NCBI GenBank assembly: GCA_025358925.1
Contig: JANYHT010000045.1
Location: forward strand, 1 to 64,000
Length of the DNA: 64,000 nucleotides
Source of the DNA: Gemmatimonadaceae bacterium
GTDB lineage: Bacteria; Gemmatimonadota; Gemmatimonadetes; Gemmatimonadales; Gemmatimonadaceae
Direction of reading: 5' to 3'
Both the position numbers and the translations under genes were made by a program. Each line of letters begins with the position of its first letter. The first letter of the stretch is position 1. Below, piece after piece: positions 44,957 through 53,654 of the stretch. The notes beneath the pieces were generated by a model. The model ran no database searches, was not told the origin of the DNA, and saw only the letters and a program-made list of their open reading frames with translations.

Positions 44957-45035
44957 GATACGCTAATCAAGCACGTCGCACCCGAAAGAGTAAGGGCGCT
45001 ACCCTGCGTCTCGCATCCCTCTCCAGGAACACACC

Positions 45036-45686
45036 ATGTCTAGCTCATCCGCCGTCTCCACACCCACACGCGTCTCCGTCGTGGTGTTGAGCGCGCTGTC
45101 TATGTTCATCGCGCCAGTCCGTACATCCGGAGCGCAGAATTCGGCTCCGACGGCGACTACTCCGCCAATGAGCCGATGGGAGCTGCGCTTCACCAGCGGC
45201 GCGCTGATACCAACAGGCACGCAGCGCAATTTCTTGAAAGACGCGCAGATGAGCGCGGCGCAGTTGTCGTGGCTCGTGCGACCGTCACTCGCCATCACTG
45301 GCACCTTCGGTTGGGCGCGCAGCCGAGATCTCAATGTGAGCACTCGTCCGAAGCTTGATGTGTTCACCTCGGACGTTGGTGTTGAAGCCCGTCCCGCCCA
45401 GTGGTTTGCCAAACAGGTCGTCAGCTTTAGTCCGTTCGTCGGAGCGGGCGTCGGTGTGCGAAGCTACAACTATCGCTCACTTGATGCGGATGCCGCGCAC
45501 AACGTTGCGGGATACGTCGCGGCTGGCGGTGAACTGGGCATGGGTCGCGTGGGGCTGCGTCTTGAGGTCCGAGACTACGTAACGGGCTTCAAACCGCTCA
45601 TCGGCGTTGGCCAATCTGCGACGCGCAACGATGTCGTACTCGCGCTAGGTCTGCGGTTGAAAAAGCAGCACGCGTCGCAGCCGTAA
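45036..45686 (+). CDS. Outer membrane beta-barrel protein, unknown specificity
   Basis: The 216-residue protein has a signal peptide (SVVVLSALSMFIAPVRTSGA) followed by a barrel-type body. Alternating strands read LSWLVRPSLAITGTFGWARS, SFSPFVGAGVGVRSYNYR, AGYVAAGGELGMGRVGLRLE and VRDYVTGF, ending with VVLALGLRLKKQ. It is like small 8-strand OmpA/OmpW-style barrels. No periplasmic OmpA domain is attached. AGGAAC lies about 10 nt before ATG 45036. It is first in the TetR-controlled operon. Its specificity is unknown; the later Rieske-FAD gene suggests a stress or detoxification operon, which is inference. Confidence 0.7.
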   Translation: MSSSSAVSTPTRVSVVVLSALSMFIAPVRTSGAQNSAPTATTPPMSRWELRFTSGALIPTGTQRNFLKDAQMSAAQLSWLVRPSLAITGTFGWARSRDLNVSTRPKLDVFTSDVGVEARPAQWFAKQVVSFSPFVGAGVGVRSYNYRSLDADAAHNVAGYVAAGGELGMGRVGLRLEVRDYVTGFKPLIGVGQSATRNDVVLALGLRLKKQHASQP

Positions 45687-45719
45687 GCACCGAAGCGCGC
45701 CCGCCCACCGAAGCTTTGG

Positions 45720-46373
45720 ATGAAGTCGACCAGATCCGACTGGCTCGTTCCGTTCGCGCTCATATCACTGAGTTTGGTGCCGGCCATGGCCGGCACCATT
45801 CGCCTCGCCGAACTCGCGCGTAGCGCGCACATCACGGCTGAAAACGCACGGTTTTTCGCAGCGCCGTTACCAATCGTGCTCCACGTCCCCGCTGTCATTA
45901 TTTTCAGCATCCTCGGTGCCTTTCAATTCTCTGCGGGTTTCCGACGTCGACACGGCGGCTGGCATCGCGCTGCCGGTCGCATCCTGGTTCCGTGCGGATT
46001 GGTGGTCGCGTTCACTGGACTATGGATGACCAAGTACTACGCGTGGCCGGTCGGTGACGGTGTCATCCTCAACTACGAACGTGTCGTCGTTGGCTGGGTA
46101 ATGGTGCTGTGCATCGCCCGTTCGGTGCTCGCCATCACGCGCAGAGAATTCTTGTCGCATGGTGCGTGGATGATTCGTGCGTACGCGATTGGTCTTGGTG
46201 CGGGCACGCAGGTGCTGACGCACCTCCCATGGTTTCTATTGGTTGGCGCTAAGCCCAGCGAACTACCAAGAGCCATACTGATGGGTGCGGGATGGGCGAT
46301 CAACGTTGTCGTCGCTGAGTGGATTATTCGCAAGCCACAGATTCTGCAGAATCGGCGCACGGTAGTATCGTAA
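45720..46373 (+). CDS. DUF2306-type integral membrane protein
   Basis: The 217-residue protein has about six spans and the DUF2306 style: an N-terminal span, PIVLHVPAVIIFSILGAFQF with the conserved His, RRHGGWHRAAGRILVPCGLV with H-R-x-x-G-R, then VLCIARSVLAITRREFLSHG and WMIRAYAIGLGAGTQVLTH. His residues in these helices suggest haem or metal binding, as in related membrane oxidoreductase partners, but this is unproven. It lies 33 bp after the barrel gene and its TAA touches the ATG of the Rieske-FAD gene. The role may be electron transfer with that protein; this is inference. Confidence 0.75.
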   Translation: MKSTRSDWLVPFALISLSLVPAMAGTIRLAELARSAHITAENARFFAAPLPIVLHVPAVIIFSILGAFQFSAGFRRRHGGWHRAAGRILVPCGLVVAFTGLWMTKYYAWPVGDGVILNYERVVVGWVMVLCIARSVLAITRREFLSHGAWMIRAYAIGLGAGTQVLTHLPWFLLVGAKPSELPRAILMGAGWAINVVVAEWIIRKPQILQNRRTVVS

Positions 46374-47960
46374 ATGCACCTCGCGCGTTTTATCGCACAC
46401 CGTTCACCGACACGACACGTGGCCACTCCCGCAAGTGAACTCACCGGCCCTAATCTGGCGGCAGGACTTCCTCTCGCGACGCTCAATGTCGGCGCAATGG
46501 TGCTCGGCCATGCGCATGGCTCGGCCGTACTCGTGGTGCGACGACCACAATCAATCGTCGCGATTGGCGCGTCCTGCACACACTACGGCGCCGCGCTGCA
46601 CGGCGGGCTGGTTGATGGCGATACGATACGCTGCCCGCTCCATCACGCATGTTTTAATCTGGACACAGGCAAGGCAGTGCACGCGCCGGCCTTCGATGCG
46701 CTTCGGCGCTGGGCGGTCGAAATTCGCGACGACACAATTTTCGTCACGTCGCCGCTCGCACCGATCACCATCGTGGAGCGACGCGACAAAGCACCTGTGT
46801 TGCACATGGTGATTGTTGGCGGTGGCGCCGCAGGTGATGCGGCCGCCGCGATGCTACGAGAGCAGGGGTACGAGGGTCAGATCACGATGCTCAGCGCGGA
46901 CCACCATGCGCCGGGTGATCGTCCGAACTTTTCGAAAGGTACAATTGCTGGCACGGTGGCGATGGATTTCAATTTCGTACGCCCGGATGGCTTTTATCGC
47001 GAGCACAACATTGACCTGCGCTTGAACACCGTGGTCACGTCGATCAACACCGACAATCGTACGGTGCAACTCGCGAACGGCGAAACTGTGGCATACAATG
47101 CGTTATTGCTTGCCACCGGCGCGGAGCCGATTCGACTTTCTGTACCTGGTGCATATCTGCCGCACGTGCGCACGTTGCGCACACTGGCTGACAGTCTCGA
47201 CATCGCCATGCGCGCGTCGCGTGCGCGACGAGCCGTGGTGATTGGCGCGAGCTTTATCGGTCTCGAAGTGGCCGCCGCACTTCGTGCACGCAATGTCGAC
47301 GTCCATGTGGTCGCGTTTGACGACATACCGATGATGAATGTGCTTGGACGAGAGTTGGGGGTCTACATGCAAGCACTGCACGAACGTCATGGCGTGACGT
47401 TCCATCTCGGTACAACCGTTTCACTGATCGACGCCAATGCTGTGCATCTTGAAAACGGTGAGGTCATTGCCGCCGATTTGGTGATTGTCGGGATTGGCGT
47501 GCGCCCGGCTCTCACACTTGCGACGAACGCTGGCCTTGCGACCGATAATGGCGTACTTGTGAACTCACGCCTCGAGACCAGCAGTCCAGGTGTGTTTGCG
47601 GCGGGTGACATCGCTCGGTGGATGGACGACACCACTGGTGTTCGGACGCGCGTGGAGCATTGGGTGGTCGCGCAACGACAGGGCCAGATCGCGGCGCGCA
47701 ATATGCTTGGTGCGAACGAGGTGTTCGACGCAATCCCGTTCTTTTGGACGGAGCACTATGACATGTCGTTGCGCTACGTTGGGCATGCGGAGCGCGGGTT
47801 CACCACCGACGTGTCGGGGACACTCGGCGACGTATCGCCGAATGTCGGCGTGTCCTACAGCAATAACGGAAGACTCGTGGCGGTGGCGACGATTGGACGC
47901 GATCGCGAGAGTTTGGAGGCGGAGCTGGCGTTTGAACGCGCGCGGGTCGGTGCGCGGTGA
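46374..47960 (+). CDS. Rieske [2Fe-2S]/FAD-dependent pyridine nucleotide oxidoreductase
   Basis: The 528-residue protein begins with a Rieske domain at about 30-115. The cluster ligands are Cys68-x-His70 in SCTHYGAALHGG and Cys87-x2-His90 in CPLHHACFNLDTG. It continues as a ferredoxin-reductase/AIF-like flavoprotein: FAD site VIVGGGAAGDAAAAMLREQG, NAD site VVIGASFIGLEVAAALRARN, and the FAD phrase VFAAGDIARW. The layout equals human AIFL/NFRL-type and bacterial ferredoxin reductase-Rieske fusions, which pass electrons from NAD(P)H to a cluster. The gene abuts DUF2306. Together with the DUF2306 and barrel genes it makes a TetR-controlled redox operon. The final electron acceptor is unknown. Confidence 0.9.
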   Translation: MHLARFIAHRSPTRHVATPASELTGPNLAAGLPLATLNVGAMVLGHAHGSAVLVVRRPQSIVAIGASCTHYGAALHGGLVDGDTIRCPLHHACFNLDTGKAVHAPAFDALRRWAVEIRDDTIFVTSPLAPITIVERRDKAPVLHMVIVGGGAAGDAAAAMLREQGYEGQITMLSADHHAPGDRPNFSKGTIAGTVAMDFNFVRPDGFYREHNIDLRLNTVVTSINTDNRTVQLANGETVAYNALLLATGAEPIRLSVPGAYLPHVRTLRTLADSLDIAMRASRARRAVVIGASFIGLEVAAALRARNVDVHVVAFDDIPMMNVLGRELGVYMQALHERHGVTFHLGTTVSLIDANAVHLENGEVIAADLVIVGIGVRPALTLATNAGLATDNGVLVNSRLETSSPGVFAAGDIARWMDDTTGVRTRVEHWVVAQRQGQIAARNMLGANEVFDAIPFFWTEHYDMSLRYVGHAERGFTTDVSGTLGDVSPNVGVSYSNNGRLVAVATIGRDRESLEAELAFERARVGAR

Positions 47961-48004
47961 ACGTCAGGTCCCTGCATGTACCGATCACGGGGTCGGGCTG
48001 CCCA

Positions 48005-48472
48005 TTATCGCGTGCCGCTCCGACCACTCAAGATGCGCGCTGGAAACTCGCGATACTCCGTAATCGCCTCGGATTTCGCAAAGAGTTTATAGTTCGCCGC
48101 GGTGACAGCAGCGGGCATCGTGTGGTCGTTCCCACTCGCAATCAGCAGCAGGGCGCGCGGTTATTATTCGCAAAGTTCACGGTTGTTGCTGATCGGTGGC
48201 GTCGCGAGTGCGCTGATGATCTCCACGTAGTGATCGACAATCTCCGAGACGCGCAATCCCGTGATGGCGGATGGATCGCGCCGCAATGCGTCGATGTCAC
48301 CGTCCACGTGTGGCCAACTGCACGCAATGACGTTGTATCCGCGCGATTCGTAGCGTGTGACCCAATGTTCCCAACTGCGTGCCGTGAACCACCCTCGTAG
48401 CGGCACAGCGTCTGCCGAGGAGGCACGTTCCTTGCGGTGCATGATGAAGCAACCGGAGGGTGCTGCACTCAA
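48005..48472 (-). pseudogene. Alpha/beta hydrolase gene with internal deletion
   Basis: Reading leftward, the first part (frame ending at 48164) gives ARSWEHWVTRYESRGYNVIA, CSWPHVDGDIDALRRDP, and LRVSEIVDHYVEIISALATP, the N-terminal strands of a hydrolase family that usually opens with a 'LVHGLwxtp.SWe.W' phrase. A second frame from about 48160 to 48005 gives RALLLIASGNDHTMPAAVTA then NYKLFAKSEAITEYREFPAR, its C-terminal region with the acidic loop. The nucleophile elbow and the centre are missing between them. The opening strand is also disturbed. So the gene has a large internal deletion with a frameshift, and is dead. Confidence 0.75.
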
Positions 48473-48492
48473 ATCAAACCGGGACCGCCACG

Positions 48493-48924
48493 ATGCAACG
48501 CAATTGGGGACGTGCCGTCGTTGGTGGACTGGTTGCCACGGTGGTGATGAGTCTTGTTGGAATGTTCATTAACCCGCTACTGGGCCTGCCTGCGGGCGAT
48601 ACCGCGAAAATGCTGGCTGGCGTCATGGGCGGGAACCTCGTGCTGGGATGGGTTGGGCACCTTATGATCGGAGTTGTGCTTGCGATCATCTATGTGTTGG
48701 TGGTCGAGAAGTTTCCTGGCGCACCTGCCGTTCGCGGTGCCTTGTACAGCTTGGTGCCGTGGCTGATGGCGATGGTTGCCGTACTTCCCATGATGGGCAT
48801 GCCCGCCTTCGGAGGCAGCGCCGCGCCCGCAATCGGCAGTCTTATCGCGCACGTGGTATACGGTGCAACCCTTGGCGCGATCTACGGACTGTCGCCAAGC
48901 GATCACGGTGTCACGCGCGCCTGA
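48493..48924 (+). CDS. Small integral membrane protein of unknown function
   Basis: The 143-residue protein has four hydrophobic spans: GRAVVGGLVATVVMSLVGMF, VLGWVGHLMIGVVLAIIYVL, GALYSLVPWLMAMVAVLPMM and IGSLIAHVVYGATLGAIYGL. The pattern (G-x-x-A-T-x-x-M-S near the start; H-x-x-Y/I-G-x-x-L in helices 2 and 4) resembles DUF6789/DUF1440-type membrane proteins found near stress genes. Met-rich helices around MVAVLPMMGMP are notable. No ribosome-binding site is clear. It overlaps nothing and its neighbours are a broken hydrolase and non-coding DNA. Function unknown. Confidence 0.68.
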   Translation: MQRNWGRAVVGGLVATVVMSLVGMFINPLLGLPAGDTAKMLAGVMGGNLVLGWVGHLMIGVVLAIIYVLVVEKFPGAPAVRGALYSLVPWLMAMVAVLPMMGMPAFGGSAAPAIGSLIAHVVYGATLGAIYGLSPSDHGVTRA

Positions 48925-49373
48925 AGCGCGGAAGTCCCACGGCTCTCTGCGCTATGCGGGCGGTGTCGTGGAGTTCGTGGGAGGTGCGCTGGCCGGTCAG
49001 GCGGGAAAGGTCGAACGGGACACAATCCGGCTGTTCAACGAGCGACGCAGCCGCAGTGTGATCGATTGCGAGAACAAATAGCTCTTTCCAGTGGCGTCGG
49101 TACCCGCAGGTTGGAACCTCCTTACAATTTGCAGACTACGTGTCGACTGCTTTGTTGACGTCGACCGAACAGAAATTTCGTATGAAGAATATTGAGCAAT
49201 GCTCGGAAAGATCGCGAGCATCAGCGTTCGTCGTTATCATGGCGCACGCCACCCCCGAACACGCATTCCATTACACAAAACTTTTGCGGCGGCTTAATGA
49301 GCTGTCATCGCGCACTTTCCGGCGAGTGCATAGCAGAGGACACTGTGCGTTCCCTGCCTACCCCTCCCCGTTT
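48925..49373. other. Region without a supported gene
   Basis: One frame around 48932-49081 encodes YAGGVVEFVGGALAGQAG then VERDTIRLFNERRSRS and stops at TAG 49079-49081. It has no start or ribosome-binding site of its own and no recognised family, so it may be a gene tail. After it there is a T-rich, lower-GC stretch to the next gene. Confidence 0.35.
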
Positions 49374-50249
49374 ATGTCAGACTTCGTCTCGCTCTTTCGA
49401 CCCATCGTGATGGCCGTGATGCTCGCCGCACAGACAGTATGGCACGTTGGCGACCGCGTTGAAGCCGGATTTATGGGTAGCAGTTACAGCTACAAGTTTG
49501 GAGATATCATAGCTGTCGACGGCGACCGATACAAAGTGCACTTCGATGGATACGATGTGTCCTACGAGAGCTGGGTCCCGGTGTCGCATGTACGACCAAT
49601 CGTCGCACCAACGCCCGCAATTGCGACCCCACCAATGGCGGCAGCGACCACGCGAGCTCTTGCCAATCAGATGCCAGCGTGTGAAATCGGCATGGTCATA
49701 CGAGCCGGCGCACTCAATTACGACGCGAAGATCATCGAGTTCAGCAAAACAACGGGCTTGTATAAAGTGCAGTACGTGACGGGATACAAAGGGGACATTG
49801 AATTCGTACCGCCAACTGGTTTGAAAACCTGTTCGGCACCGTCGATCGCACCCGTAGCGGAGAAATGGTTTGTCGGCGTCTGGCAGCTGTTCACCGGTGG
49901 CGGTGGCGCGTGGCAGAAGAATCCGACAACGAACTCGTGGAAGGTGATCGGACTCGACGTCGCCGGCGCGCCACCCATTCGCTTCAGCGGCGACGGCACG
50001 TACGAATGGGTCATCGACGCGAGCCAGACCATTCGCGGCGCGTGGCGTACGGCAGCAACATCAGAACGGAAGTACGGTTACGAAAAGCGTGGCACGACCA
50101 TCATTCTCCTCAACGGAGAGAGTGGGAAAAACTGGCTCGTCTCTCGACAACTCGTCGGGACATCCGACGGGCGCGATCAGTTGCTGATCGAGCGAGTAGA
50201 CCTTGGATTGACATACCGGGGCCAGCGCGTGGGCCCGATCTCGCACTGA
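49374..50249 (+). CDS. Secreted protein with two Tudor/agenet-like domains
   Basis: The 291-residue protein has a hydrophobic N-terminus (FRPIVMAVMLAAQTVWH) that acts as signal or anchor. Next comes a domain like Tudor/agenet barrels: WHVGDRVEAGFMGSSYSYK, IIAVDGDRYKVHFDGYDVSY and ESWVPVSHVRP, followed by a second weaker copy (MVIRAGALNYDAKIIEFSKT, GLYKVQYVTGYKGDIEFVPP). The 'YkVhFdGyd.syesWVp' phrase is typical of these five-strand folds. The C-terminal half (about 160-291) is a beta-rich lipocalin-like region (GVWQLFTGGGGAWQKNP, RFSGDGTYEWVIDASQ). Tudor-like folds bind basic or methylated ligands in eukaryotes; a ligand here is unknown. ATG 49374 has no clear ribosome-binding site. Confidence 0.72.
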   Translation: MSDFVSLFRPIVMAVMLAAQTVWHVGDRVEAGFMGSSYSYKFGDIIAVDGDRYKVHFDGYDVSYESWVPVSHVRPIVAPTPAIATPPMAAATTRALANQMPACEIGMVIRAGALNYDAKIIEFSKTTGLYKVQYVTGYKGDIEFVPPTGLKTCSAPSIAPVAEKWFVGVWQLFTGGGGAWQKNPTTNSWKVIGLDVAGAPPIRFSGDGTYEWVIDASQTIRGAWRTAATSERKYGYEKRGTTIILLNGESGKNWLVSRQLVGTSDGRDQLLIERVDLGLTYRGQRVGPISH

Positions 50250-50316
50250 CAACACATCGCGAGCGCTGTCGCCATCGTACATTGCGGATGGCCAAACCGC
50301 ACACGTCCGCCGTTCC

Positions 50317-50877
50317 GTGGTATCACGCGATCACGACACAGGCACATATCTGACTCCGCCTACCGATCCTGACGCGCTAGACGATGTCTTCCCATTGCTG
50401 TACGACGAGCTGCGTCGATTGGCCGGACGCCACTTGGCGCGTGAGCGTCCGGACATCACGCTGCAGCCGACAGAATTAGTACACGAAGCGTACATGCGGC
50501 TCGTTGGTCAGCGTACAGTCGACTGGAATAATCGGTCGCACTTCTTCGGAATGGCGGCAGAAATGATGCGGCGGATTCTGCTCAATCATGCGCACGCGCA
50601 TGCGGCCGCGAAACGCGGCGGCGGCCAATCACCCGTCACGCTGAGCGATGCAAACGACGTTGGGTATGAACCGGATGTCGATCTCGTAGCGCTCGACGAC
50701 GCACTCACCGCACTCGCTGCATTCGATGCCCGACAAGCGCGCGTCGTCGAACTGCGATTTTTCGGCGGACTCGGCGTCGAAGAGACGGCCGATGTCATGA
50801 GTATTTCTCCGGCCACCGTGAAACGCGAATGGGCGACGGCGAAGCTCTGGCTGCGTCGCGAAATGTTGCGCGAGTGA
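50317..50877 (+). CDS. ECF-type RNA polymerase sigma factor
   Basis: The 186-residue protein fits the Acidobacteria/Gemmatimonadota ECF-like group (TIGR02999 style). Region 2 reads LLYDELRRLAGRHLARERPD, LQPTELVHEAYMRLVGQ and HFFGMAAEMMRRILLNHAHA. Region 4 reads ARVVELRFFGGLGVEETADV, ISPATVKREWATAKLWLRRE. Region 1.1 and 3 are absent, as in all ECF factors. Its TGA overlaps the next ATG (TGATG, 50875-50879), so it is translationally coupled to a kinase/TPR gene. In such pairs the kinase is thought to modify or tether the sigma factor. There is no anti-sigma gene. GTG 50317 was chosen as the only start giving the full region 2. Confidence 0.87.
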   Translation: MVSRDHDTGTYLTPPTDPDALDDVFPLLYDELRRLAGRHLARERPDITLQPTELVHEAYMRLVGQRTVDWNNRSHFFGMAAEMMRRILLNHAHAHAAAKRGGGQSPVTLSDANDVGYEPDVDLVALDDALTALAAFDARQARVVELRFFGGLGVEETADVMSISPATVKREWATAKLWLRREMLRE

Positions 50878-53540
50878 TGGACCCAATACGTTGGGCGCAC
50901 GTGAAGCGCGTGCTCAACGACGCGATCGTGCTGCCGACCGCCGAACGATTGACGTTTGTCAATGCCTCGTGCGTCGGCGACGATGCCCTCCGCGATGAGG
51001 TCCTGTCGTTGCTCGACGCGGACGACAGCGCGTTCCTCGACAAACCGGCCTTTCACGAGGCCGCAATCGCGCTGGCTCGGCACCGTGCCATCGACGCCGC
51101 GATTCCCAATGACGGCCGCATCGGCGAGTTCCGCATCGTACGCCAATTAGGTCGCGGCGGCATGGGTACCGTGTATCTCGCCGAACGCGACGACGGAGAG
51201 TTTCGTCGACTCGCCGCAGTAAAAGTGGTGAGTCAAGGGCGCGATACGGAACTCGTCGTGCGGCGATTCCGTCAGGAGCGCCAGATTCTTGCCGGTTTGG
51301 AGCACCCCAACATCGCGCAGCTCTTCAGCGGCGGTACAACCGACGATGGTCTCCCATACTTCGTCATGGAGTATGTCGAAGGCGAGCCAATCGATCAGTA
51401 TTGCGAGCGACAGCGACTGACCACCGCAGCGCGACTTGAGCTCTTTCGCAGCGTCTGCGCCGCCGTGAGTTACGCGCATCAACGGCTCGTCGTGCATCGT
51501 GATATCAAGCCGGCAAATATTCTCGTCACGCCAGACGGCGTTCCGAAGTTGCTCGATTTCGGCATCGCCAAACTGCTCGACGACACACACCCGCGCTCCA
51601 CCACACTACTCGCGCTAACACCAGCGTACGCTAGCCCCGAGCAGCGCGCTGGCGAAATCGTCACGACGCTTAGTGATGTGTATTCACTTGGCGTGCTACT
51701 GTATCAGTTGGTGACGGGAGTACATCCCGGAATCGACGTAGAGTCGCGCCGGCCGAGTGACGCAACACCATCCTTGCGGCGCGTGCTGGCCGGCGACGTG
51801 GACAACATCGTTGCCATGGCGATGCGATTCGAGCCGCGGCGGCGGTATGCCTCTCCCGCACAATTGTCGGAAGACATTCGCCGCCACCTCACCGGACGAC
51901 CGGTGCTGGCGCGCCCCGACACGTTTAGCTATCGCACTGGTAAGTTCGTCCGGCGCAATGCGGTCATCGTCAGCGCGGCCACCGTCGCGGCAACCGTCAT
52001 CATTACGGCCGGTGTTGTCTCGGCATCACAGGCGCGCATTGCTCGCCAAGAGCGAGTCCGTGCCGACGGCGAACGTGTGCTCGCCGAACGACGGTTCAAC
52101 GAAGTACGCGCGCTCGCAACAAGCTTCCTCTTCGAAGTTGATTCGCAGATTGCTCCCTTGGTCGGCGCCGTGCCGGCGCGTGAAGCACTCGTTCGTCGTG
52201 CGCTCGCATCACTTGATGGCCTGTCGCGTGATGCGCAAAACGACCGATCACTGCTGCGTGATCTCGCATCCGCATACGTGCGCGTCGGCGACACACAAGG
52301 CAAGCCGTATTCACCCAATCTTGGCCACACCGCCGAGGCGTTGCAGAGTTATCGCAAAGGCGTGACAATTCTTGAGCATCTCGCGCAGACCTACCCGGAG
52401 GATGTGCGAACGAGACAGGACCTCGCCCGCGCACTGCAGGGAGCAAGTGCGGTGCAGGCACGCGTTGGCGATGTCGATGGTGCGATTCTCACGCAGCGGC
52501 GAGCGGTCGCGCTCTGCGAAACCATACGTCGCGCCGACTCTGCGAACGTGTCATTTCGCGCGCAGCTTGCCGACAACCTGCTTTGGCTCGGTCGCGCTCT
52601 TTCGCAGAAAAACACCGTCTCGGCCACCACCGAAGAACTATCCGCGTATCGTCGCGGTCGTCTCATTCGCAGTGAATTGGCACTGCGCGAGCCGACGTCG
52701 CCCGCGAGACGATACGCCGCCGGTGTTGCCGAGGCGTATGAGGGATACGCCTTGTGGCAGTTGGGTGATCTCACCGGTGATACCAGTAACTATCGCGCGG
52801 CGTTGCAGCGTTTACAGACGTCGCAAAACATCAACGTGCAAGTCAGCGCGTTGGTACCAACCGTCGTCGATATGCGTCGTGCATCGGTGGATGCCTTGCG
52901 TGAGATGGCCGTCCTTCACGTGAAACTGAGTGATGGTGCAGCGGCTCTCCGTGAACTGGATCTTGCGCTCCCCACCAATCGCGCACTCGCCGCCACCGAT
53001 CCACGCAACGCCGAAGCGCAACGCGACCTCGCCGCCGTTCTTGGTACGTACGCCGTTGCCCATGGCAGTGTGGGGCACGTAGCGTTGTCGGAACAGTACG
53101 CACAAAGAACGCGGGTCATTTTATTAGGGCTCCGTGTCACCGATACTGGAGGAACGGACGATCTGGCCAGTTTGTCCAGACTTGAAGCGCAACGCGGTGC
53201 GGCGAATCAGTCTGCTGGCTTGATCGCGCAAGCTGCGGCCAGTTATCAGACGGCGCGTGATGAAGCACGCCTATGGCAACAGAAAGCGCCCACGAGCGAT
53301 GGACCACGGCGCTTGCTTGCGACACACGACGCAATCCTTGGCGACTTGTTTCGGCGTCTCGCACTTCGTAGCAACGACGGCGGCGCGCGCGTGCGCTTTG
53401 CAGCCTTGCAATGCGATGCGTGGAGCGAGGCCGTGGTACAATGGACAATGCTGCGGGATCGGAGCGAACTCGCGCCAGTGGACACGCTTCCCGCGCGTGT
53501 CGCACAGGAAGCGCTCGCGCACTGCGAAAAAACTCGCTAA
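50877..53540 (+). CDS. Membrane serine/threonine kinase with TPR domain, sigma-factor partner
   Basis: The 887-residue protein has a kinase domain at about 84-350: GRGGMGTVYLAE, Lys116 in AAVKVV, HRDIKPANIL (His207-Arg-Asp), LLDFGIAKLL, and ALTPAYASPEQRAGE. A short N-terminal helical region (1-80) precedes it. One membrane span lies near 361-383 (AVIVSAATVAATVIITAGVV), followed by a TPR-like helical C-terminal half up to residue 887. ATG 50877 overlaps the sigma factor stop, so expression is coupled. The layout is the usual Acidobacteria/Gemmatimonadota sigma/kinase pair, where the external TPR part could sense a signal and the kinase act on the sigma factor. Direct targets remain unknown. 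Confidence 0.9.
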   Translation: MDPIRWAHVKRVLNDAIVLPTAERLTFVNASCVGDDALRDEVLSLLDADDSAFLDKPAFHEAAIALARHRAIDAAIPNDGRIGEFRIVRQLGRGGMGTVYLAERDDGEFRRLAAVKVVSQGRDTELVVRRFRQERQILAGLEHPNIAQLFSGGTTDDGLPYFVMEYVEGEPIDQYCERQRLTTAARLELFRSVCAAVSYAHQRLVVHRDIKPANILVTPDGVPKLLDFGIAKLLDDTHPRSTTLLALTPAYASPEQRAGEIVTTLSDVYSLGVLLYQLVTGVHPGIDVESRRPSDATPSLRRVLAGDVDNIVAMAMRFEPRRRYASPAQLSEDIRRHLTGRPVLARPDTFSYRTGKFVRRNAVIVSAATVAATVIITAGVVSASQARIARQERVRADGERVLAERRFNEVRALATSFLFEVDSQIAPLVGAVPAREALVRRALASLDGLSRDAQNDRSLLRDLASAYVRVGDTQGKPYSPNLGHTAEALQSYRKGVTILEHLAQTYPEDVRTRQDLARALQGASAVQARVGDVDGAILTQRRAVALCETIRRADSANVSFRAQLADNLLWLGRALSQKNTVSATTEELSAYRRGRLIRSELALREPTSPARRYAAGVAEAYEGYALWQLGDLTGDTSNYRAALQRLQTSQNINVQVSALVPTVVDMRRASVDALREMAVLHVKLSDGAAALRELDLALPTNRALAATDPRNAEAQRDLAAVLGTYAVAHGSVGHVALSEQYAQRTRVILLGLRVTDTGGTDDLASLSRLEAQRGAANQSAGLIAQAAASYQTARDEARLWQQKAPTSDGPRRLLATHDAILGDLFRRLALRSNDGGARVRFAALQCDAWSEAVVQWTMLRDRSELAPVDTLPARVAQEALAHCEKTR

Positions 53541-53654
53541 GTCACGGCGCTTGAGCCACTGTTTGCGTCGGCGTCCATACGAATGAGCCCGTTCGCCGAC
53601 TGTTCCGGCGAGTGAGTTTTAGAGGATTTACGTCGAGCCACCTCCTCACTCACT

